The notes below the pieces were generated by a model. The model was not told the origin of the DNA and made no database searches. It saw only the letters and a program-made list of their open reading frames with translations. DNA of 8,481 nucleotides from Treponema sp. UBA2869. GTDB taxonomy: Bacteria; Spirochaetota; Spirochaetia; Treponematales; Treponemataceae. The stretch covers positions 7,890 to 16,370 of the forward strand of contig DEEV01000005.1 in NCBI GenBank assembly GCA_002350445.1. The letters are read 5' to 3'. The position numbers and the translations under genes are program-made. Shown piece by piece: positions 5,214 to 8,481 of the stretch; position 1 is the stretch's first letter, and each line of letters starts with the position of its first letter.

Positions 5214-6116
5214 ATGTCGCGACAGGATGATATTGCTGCAAAAGCTGTTAGAAAATCAACATTAAAATGTCTTAAAATTAAAAAAAAGGCTCGAATCCGT
5301 CAATTAAAGGAAAATCTGGAAAAGGATCTTCAGGAAGTAGAAATTCTTGATGCAGAAGACCCGGAACGCCTTAAGGCAAAATTTGCCGCAGAAAACTTTG
5401 CTAAATCAGAAAAAGCAAAGCTTCGCGCACAAAGAAAAATCGAAGCAGAAAAGAAACTCATTCAGTCGGAAAATTCAATCCGCAGGCTTACAACCGGCGA
5501 GGAAATTGCTTCTTCATTGGTTCAGGGAATTGGCGCCGCTCTTTTTATTGCCGCAACCGCAATCCTCGACACACTAGCTCTGCGTGGAGTTACAAAATAT
5601 CTTAACACAACCACCGTTTTTTATTCTCTCTTTGGTGCCTCAATGATTGCAATGTATCTTTTTTCACTTCTTCAGCATGCGCTTACAAACTATTCGGCAA
5701 AAGTCGTTTTTAACCGCCTTGCACACGTTTGGGCTTTCCTTGTAATAGGTTTTGGCTACAGTGCATACACAATCACAAAAATTGAAGGCCGCACCGGCTG
5801 GACTTTGTTTGGAATTGTATGGAGCCTTGTTCTTACCGGAATTTTATTCTATTCAATAAGCGGCCGAAAACATGAAAAACTGAATGTTATTCTTTATTGT
5901 CTGGCAGGATTTTCCGGTCTTTTTGTTATGAAAGTTCTTTTTACAGTTCTTTCTACAAAGAGTTTTACAATGCTCATTCTTGCGGCAGCCTTCTATTTAG
6001 TCGGCATTATTTTTTACAATCTTCGAAAATACAGATACATGCATTTTGTCGGCAATTTGATTATGCTTGTCGGCAGCGTTTACATGTTCTTCTCTCTTTT
6101 CTTTATCAATTCATAG
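5214..6116 (+). CDS. Divergent HlyIII/PAQR-like seven-TM protein with charged coiled-coil extension
   Basis: A 300-residue membrane protein. Residues 1-92 are highly charged (Lys, Glu, Arg, Ala) and should form a long helix or coiled coil in the cytoplasm; ordinary hemolysin III proteins lack this. From GEEIASSLVQGIGA (95-108) onward the pattern follows the HlyIII/PAQR family, with seven hydrophobic segments at about 100-122, 134-156, 167-187, 194-214, 223-245, 251-269 and 278-297. The TM2 motif ends in His155 as expected. The usual DH of TM3 is AH (170-171), and the TM7 pattern HxxxH...H reads His277, Asn281, Met291. Thus most residues thought to bind zinc in this family are changed. Function is unknown; HlyIII proteins have been described as haemolysins or hydrolase-like receptors, which I would not transfer here. 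The start is supported by AGAGG at five bases. Confidence 0.7.
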   Translation: MSRQDDIAAKAVRKSTLKCLKIKKKARIRQLKENLEKDLQEVEILDAEDPERLKAKFAAENFAKSEKAKLRAQRKIEAEKKLIQSENSIRRLTTGEEIASSLVQGIGAALFIAATAILDTLALRGVTKYLNTTTVFYSLFGASMIAMYLFSLLQHALTNYSAKVVFNRLAHVWAFLVIGFGYSAYTITKIEGRTGWTLFGIVWSLVLTGILFYSISGRKHEKLNVILYCLAGFSGLFVMKVLFTVLSTKSFTMLILAAAFYLVGIIFYNLRKYRYMHFVGNLIMLVGSVYMFFSLFFINS

Positions 6117-6122
6117 GAATTT

Positions 6123-6227
6123 GGGCGTGCCCAAAAACTCAAAGTTTTTGGGTCGCTGCGTCCGCACTTCGCTAACGCTCACCGTCCTCGCTCGTTCCTC
6201 GCTCCGGTCGGCACGCCACTGCGTGGC
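6123..6227. repeat. Palindromic intergenic element with GGCGTGCC / GGCACGCC ends
   Basis: Seven bases after the stop of the HlyIII-like gene, CCCAAAAACT (6130-6139) forms a perfect 10-bp stem with AGTTTTTGGG (6143-6152), loop CAA. It may also serve as the gene's terminator, although no T tract follows. GGCGTGCC (6124-6131) is complementary to GGCACGCC (6210-6217), so the whole block could fold as a long stem around smaller ones; GCCAC (6215-6219) / GTGGC (6223-6227) follows. The inside is CGCTC-rich and non-coding. It looks like a dispersed repeat, similar in style, from memory, to GGGCG...GCCC palindromes common in Bacteroidetes genomes. Confidence 0.6.
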
Positions 6228-6256
6228 TGGTGCTCCCATCGCTCACGCGTCATAGA

Positions 6257-6288
6257 TTGTACAAAATCCTTCATATCATTAAAATGAT
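6257..6288 (+). promoter_or_regulatory. Candidate sigma-70 promoter of aspS, -10 box inside a palindrome
   Basis: TTGTAC (6257-6262) and TAAAAT (6280-6285) are 17 bases apart. The -10 box lies within the perfect palindrome ATCATT-AA-AATGAT (6275-6288), a possible operator. Transcription would begin near 6292, inside the first hairpin of array B, leaving a leader of about 105 nt before the aspS ATG. Confidence 0.5.
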
Positions 6289-6380
6289 TAGAAAATTACA
6301 TCCATGTAATTTTCTAATCGCAAGAAAACAAGTTTTCTTGCAAATTTTATTAAATCTCATAATGCGGCATCCCTGCCGCA
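6286..6380 (+). repeat. Hairpin array B in the aspS leader
   Basis: H1 is a perfect 15-bp stem (6286-6300 with 6305-6319), left arm GATTAGAAAATTACA, loop TCCA. H2 starts directly after it: GCAAGAAAAC (6320-6329) with its complement (6332-6341), loop AA. H3, TGCGGCA (6363-6369) with TGCCGCA (6374-6380), loop TCCC, lies five bases before the TAAGG ribosome binding site (6384-6388). Order and loops parallel array A although the stems differ. There is no T-box, and no leader peptide is apparent. Confidence 0.65.
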
Positions 6381-6395
6381 CGATAAGGCAAAAAT

Positions 6396-8261
6396 ATGCA
6401 GAATTCTAAGAGAACTGTAACTTGCGGCGAGCTCCGCAAGAGTGATGTTGGTAAGAAAGTTGTTTTGAACGGTTGGGTAAGCCGCACCCGTGACTTGGGC
6501 GGCCTTTTGTTTATCCGTCTGCGTGACCGCTATGGAATCACACAGGTTATGGTTGGCGATAGTGCCAGTGATGATGTTAAGAAGATTGCTGCCAGCCTTA
6601 AGAGTGAATATTGTATCGCAGTTGAAGGCGTTGTAAATGCCCGCTCAGATAAAGATATTAATGCCGATATGGCAACTGGCGAAATTGAAGTTGAAGCATC
6701 TGATATTCAGATTTTCACAACTTCTCAGGAACTTCCTTTCTCTATCGAAGAGGTTCGCCAGAAGGATGGAACTCTCGTAGTTGCAAACGAAGATCTTCGC
6801 TTGAAGTACCGCTACCTGGACCTCCGCCGCGAGCCAATGCAGCACAATATTATTTTGCGCTCACAGGTTGCTTTTGCTACCCGCGAGTACCTCACATCAA
6901 AAGGCTTCCTCGAAATTGAAACACCTACATTCATTAAATCAACTCCAGAAGGAGCCCGCGACTACCTCGTTCCGTCACGCGTTCATCCTGGAAAATTCTA
7001 TTCTCTCCCACAGAGCCCTCAGCTTTACAAGCAGCTTCTGATGGATTCTGGATTCGACAAGTACTTCCAGATTGCCCGCTGCTACCGCGATGAAGATGCC
7101 CGTGGAGACCGTCAGCCTGAATTTACTCAGATTGATATGGAGATGTCTTTCACAAACCGCGAAGAGGTTTTGAGTACAACTGAAGGCATGATGCAGTACA
7201 TCTTCAAAAAGACTTTGAACTACGACCTTCCTGCAAAATTTGACCGCATTGCCTGGGAAGACGCTTTTGATTTGTACGGAAGCGACAAGCCGGACTTGAG
7301 ATTTGATATGAAGATGCAGGACGCCGCTTTCATGGCTGACCTTGCTGATTTCAATGCCTTCAAGGCAGGTGCCGCAAACGCAGGCCGCGACATTCAGCGC
7401 CATAAGCGTTCTGGCCTTAAGGCTCTGGTTGTAAAGAACGTTGCAGACAAATACTCACGTAAAAATATTGAAGCACTCGAAGAAGTTGCTAAGACATACA
7501 AGGCAAAGGGATTGGCTTGGATGAAAGTAGTTGCCGCACCGGTGGTTGAGCCTGTCGAAACCACCTCTTGTGGACTTCAGTTCGAAGGCGGAATCTCTAA
7601 GTTCTATGCTGGAAAAGAAAGTGAAATCTGCAGCAAGCTTGGTGCAGAAAAGAACGACTTGATTTTGTTCGTAAGCGACGAAAACTGGCAGCTTGCTTGT
7701 ACAGCACTTGGTGCAGTTCGTAAGCAGCTTGGTAAAGACCTTAACCTTTACAATCCAAACGATGAGTTCCACTTTGCATGGATTATCGACTTCCCATACT
7801 TTGCCTGGAATGAAGAAGAAAATCACTGGGAAACAGAACACCACATGTTCACTCTCCCACAGAAGCAGTACTGGGATACTCTCGAACAGGATCCAGGCGC
7901 AGTAAAGGGTGACCTCTACGACCTGGTACTCAACGGTTACGAACTTGCTTCTGGTTCTATGCGTATTAATGATCCTGCTCTTCAGGAACGCATTTTCGAA
8001 ATTGTTGGTTACAGCCGCGAACGTGCAGAGAAGGCTTTTGGCTTCCTCGTACAGGCCTTCAAGTTTGGTGCTCCACCACACGGAGGAATCGCACCTGGTC
8101 TCGACCGCCTCGTAATGCTTATGTGCCACGAAGAGTCAATCCACGAGGTAATCGCATTCCCTAAGAACAACCTGGCAATGTCGCCTATGGACGATTGTCC
8201 AAGCGCAGTTGAACAGAAACAACTTGATGAACTTCATATTAAATGTGTGGAGAAGGAATAA
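6396..8261 (+). CDS. aspS: Aspartyl-tRNA synthetase
   Basis: A class II aminoacyl-tRNA synthetase that charges tRNA-Asp with aspartate in the cytoplasm. The 621-residue protein has the bacterial layout: OB-fold anticodon domain (about 1-110, GWVSRTRDLGG 26-36), the catalytic core with QSPQ (206-209), motif 2 FQIARCYRDEDARGDRQPE (224-242) and motif 3 GIAPGLDRL (564-572), and the inserted GAD domain (about 300-420). Leu34 in the RDLGG loop is the residue seen in tRNA-Asp-specific enzymes such as that of E. coli; non-discriminating enzymes usually have His, so this one is probably discriminating (inference). In the GAD domain, between KGLAWMKVV (371-379) and FEGGISKF (396-403), there is an extra segment holding VVEPVETT, encoded by a palindromic element. 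The carboxyl tail CPSAVEQKQLDELHI (601-615) is echoed 186 bp further downstream. TAAGG lies seven bases before the ATG. The double stop TAA TAG ends the frame. Confidence 0.97.
   Translation: MQNSKRTVTCGELRKSDVGKKVVLNGWVSRTRDLGGLLFIRLRDRYGITQVMVGDSASDDVKKIAASLKSEYCIAVEGVVNARSDKDINADMATGEIEVEASDIQIFTTSQELPFSIEEVRQKDGTLVVANEDLRLKYRYLDLRREPMQHNIILRSQVAFATREYLTSKGFLEIETPTFIKSTPEGARDYLVPSRVHPGKFYSLPQSPQLYKQLLMDSGFDKYFQIARCYRDEDARGDRQPEFTQIDMEMSFTNREEVLSTTEGMMQYIFKKTLNYDLPAKFDRIAWEDAFDLYGSDKPDLRFDMKMQDAAFMADLADFNAFKAGAANAGRDIQRHKRSGLKALVVKNVADKYSRKNIEALEEVAKTYKAKGLAWMKVVAAPVVEPVETTSCGLQFEGGISKFYAGKESEICSKLGAEKNDLILFVSDENWQLACTALGAVRKQLGKDLNLYNPNDEFHFAWIIDFPYFAWNEEENHWETEHHMFTLPQKQYWDTLEQDPGAVKGDLYDLVLNGYELASGSMRINDPALQERIFEIVGYSRERAEKAFGFLVQAFKFGAPPHGGIAPGLDRLVMLMCHEESIHEVIAFPKNNLAMSPMDDCPSAVEQKQLDELHIKCVEKE
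7541..7565. repeat. REP-like palindrome inserted in-frame within aspS
   Basis: The 25-bp element has GGTGGTT (7541-7547) pairing with AACCACC (7559-7565). Its arms TGGTTGAG and TCGAAACCACC are identical to those of the intergenic element at 2191-2227. In the aspS frame it encodes VVEPVETT (383-390). The site lies in a GAD-domain loop where AspRS orthologues, as far as I recall, pass within a few residues from GLAWxKV to the GGIxKF segment. Confidence 0.8.
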
Positions 8262-8287
8262 TAGGCGACATGAAGCAAGCCAATGGA

Positions 8288-8369
8288 TTGTAGGTGTATG
8301 ATGAAATCAGACACCTGCAAAACGACTGAGTCAAGGCTTTAAGACGAGCGCAAGCGAGCGTGCCTTGAC
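8288..8369. other. Structured non-coding spacer: two stem-loops between the aspS stop and the second tail
   Basis: Stem 1 pairs TTGTAGGTGT (8288-8297) with ACACCTGCAA (8311-8320), ten pairs including one T-G, loop 13 nt. Stem 2 pairs GTCAAGGC (8330-8337) with GCCTTGAC (8362-8369), with an inner, imperfect GACGAGCG/CGAGCG stem. All three + frames are interrupted or show no protein character. It could be a repeat, a small structured RNA or the 3' UTR of aspS; I recognise no known RNA family. Confidence 0.45.
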
Positions 8370-8378
8370 CAGGCGTAC

Positions 8379-8450
8379 GAATGTCCAAGTCCAGTAGATC
8401 AGCAGCAGCTGAAAGATTTGCATATAAATATTTACGATGCTGAGAAATAA
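8379..8450 (+). pseudogene. Second, diverged copy of the aspS 3' end
   Basis: Starting at GAA (8379), the frame reads E-CPSPVDQQQLKDLHI-NIYDAEK and stops at TAA (8448-8450). It aligns with the AspRS tail D-CPSAVEQKQLDELHI (600-615), about 11 of the 15 residues in the block from CPS to HI being identical. The common word TGTCCAAG occurs at 8196-8203 and at 8382-8389, exactly 186 bp (62 codons) apart, so the copy is in the aspS frame but cut off from it by stop codons. At DNA level the copies are only moderately similar, with many third-position changes, so this is not a recent tandem duplication. There is no start codon and nothing upstream resembling the rest of AspRS. Confidence 0.65.
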
Positions 8451-8456
8451 AAAGTC

Positions 8457-8473
8457 GGCAAGCACAGCTTGCC
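8457..8473. terminator. Hairpin after the second aspS tail
   Basis: GGCAAGC (8457-8463) and GCTTGCC (8467-8473) form a perfect 7-bp stem with loop ACA, preceded by an A-rich stretch and seven bases after the second TAA. The following bases (TCTGAGCC) are not a T tract, so it may be a weak or bidirectional terminator, or the edge of another repeat cut by the window end. Confidence 0.4.
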
Positions 8474-8481
8474 TCTGAGCC

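Noticed and set aside
5109..6380. CRISPR-like repeat array
   Set aside because: The hairpins differ in stem sequence and spacing; there is no constant repeat with regular unique spacers.
6286..6395. T-box riboswitch in front of aspS
   Set aside because: There is no T-box sequence (AGGGTGG-type) and no specifier-loop architecture, only independent small hairpins.
6117..6395. Small + strand reading frames in the spacer before aspS
   Set aside because: They translate CGCTC-rich palindromic repeat DNA and have no ribosome binding site or protein character.
6975..8129. Long - strand open frames opposite aspS
   Set aside because: They are shadows of the strongly supported aspS coding frame; their translations show no recognisable motifs.
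8196..8389. Group I or group II intron within the aspS 3' end
   Set aside because: At 186 bp the segment is too short, and no group II domain V or group I core could be recognised; the first tail is itself a complete, normal carboxyl end.

Overview
The window looks like chromosomal DNA of a spirochaete, most likely a host-associated Treponema. This rests on moderate AT-richness, the combination of RpoN, an RlmB-type methyltransferase, a YchJ-type SEC-C protein and a bacterial AspRS, and the style of the dispersed intergenic palindromes. The genus is inferred from gene content and sequence texture, not from any search. Seven genes can be supported, five or six of them housekeeping or widely conserved. 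No CRISPR array, tRNA, rRNA, integrase or transposase gene was seen.

Layout. At the left edge is the 3' end of rpoN (sigma-54) on the + strand, converging on three - strand genes: a PptA-like tautomerase (425-646), the 23S rRNA methyltransferase rlmB (718-1482) and a YchJ-like SEC-C protein (1546-2043). A 289-bp divergent spacer (2044-2332) follows, full of small palindromes and flanked by outward-facing promoters. On the + strand come a ModF-like tandem ABC ATPase (2333-3922), a secreted GH18-family protein (3997-5070), a divergent seven-TM HlyIII/PAQR-like protein (5214-6116) and aspS (6396-8261). The last 220 bp hold a structured spacer and what reads as a second, diverged copy of the aspS 3' end. 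The genes share no single pathway; RlmB and AspRS both serve translation.

The most interesting content is in the small repeats. (1) A palindrome of the GGTGGTTGAG...TCGAAACCACC type occurs in the divergent spacer and again in-frame inside aspS, where it encodes a VVEPVETT insertion in the GAD domain. (2) The leaders of the HlyIII-like gene and of aspS each carry an array of small hairpins in the same order. The stem sequences are unrelated, but four of the hairpins share the apex CA-TCCN-TG. (3) An 18-bp module with a CCGC/GCGG hairpin lies directly upstream of the ribosome binding site of two unrelated genes. (4) A second aspS-like C-terminal coding segment lies 186 bp downstream of the matching point in aspS, in the same frame. 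(5) Two proteins have lost expected motif residues: the first ATPase half of the ModF-like protein, and the putative zinc ligands of the HlyIII-like protein. These are sequence observations; functional interpretations are marked as inference.
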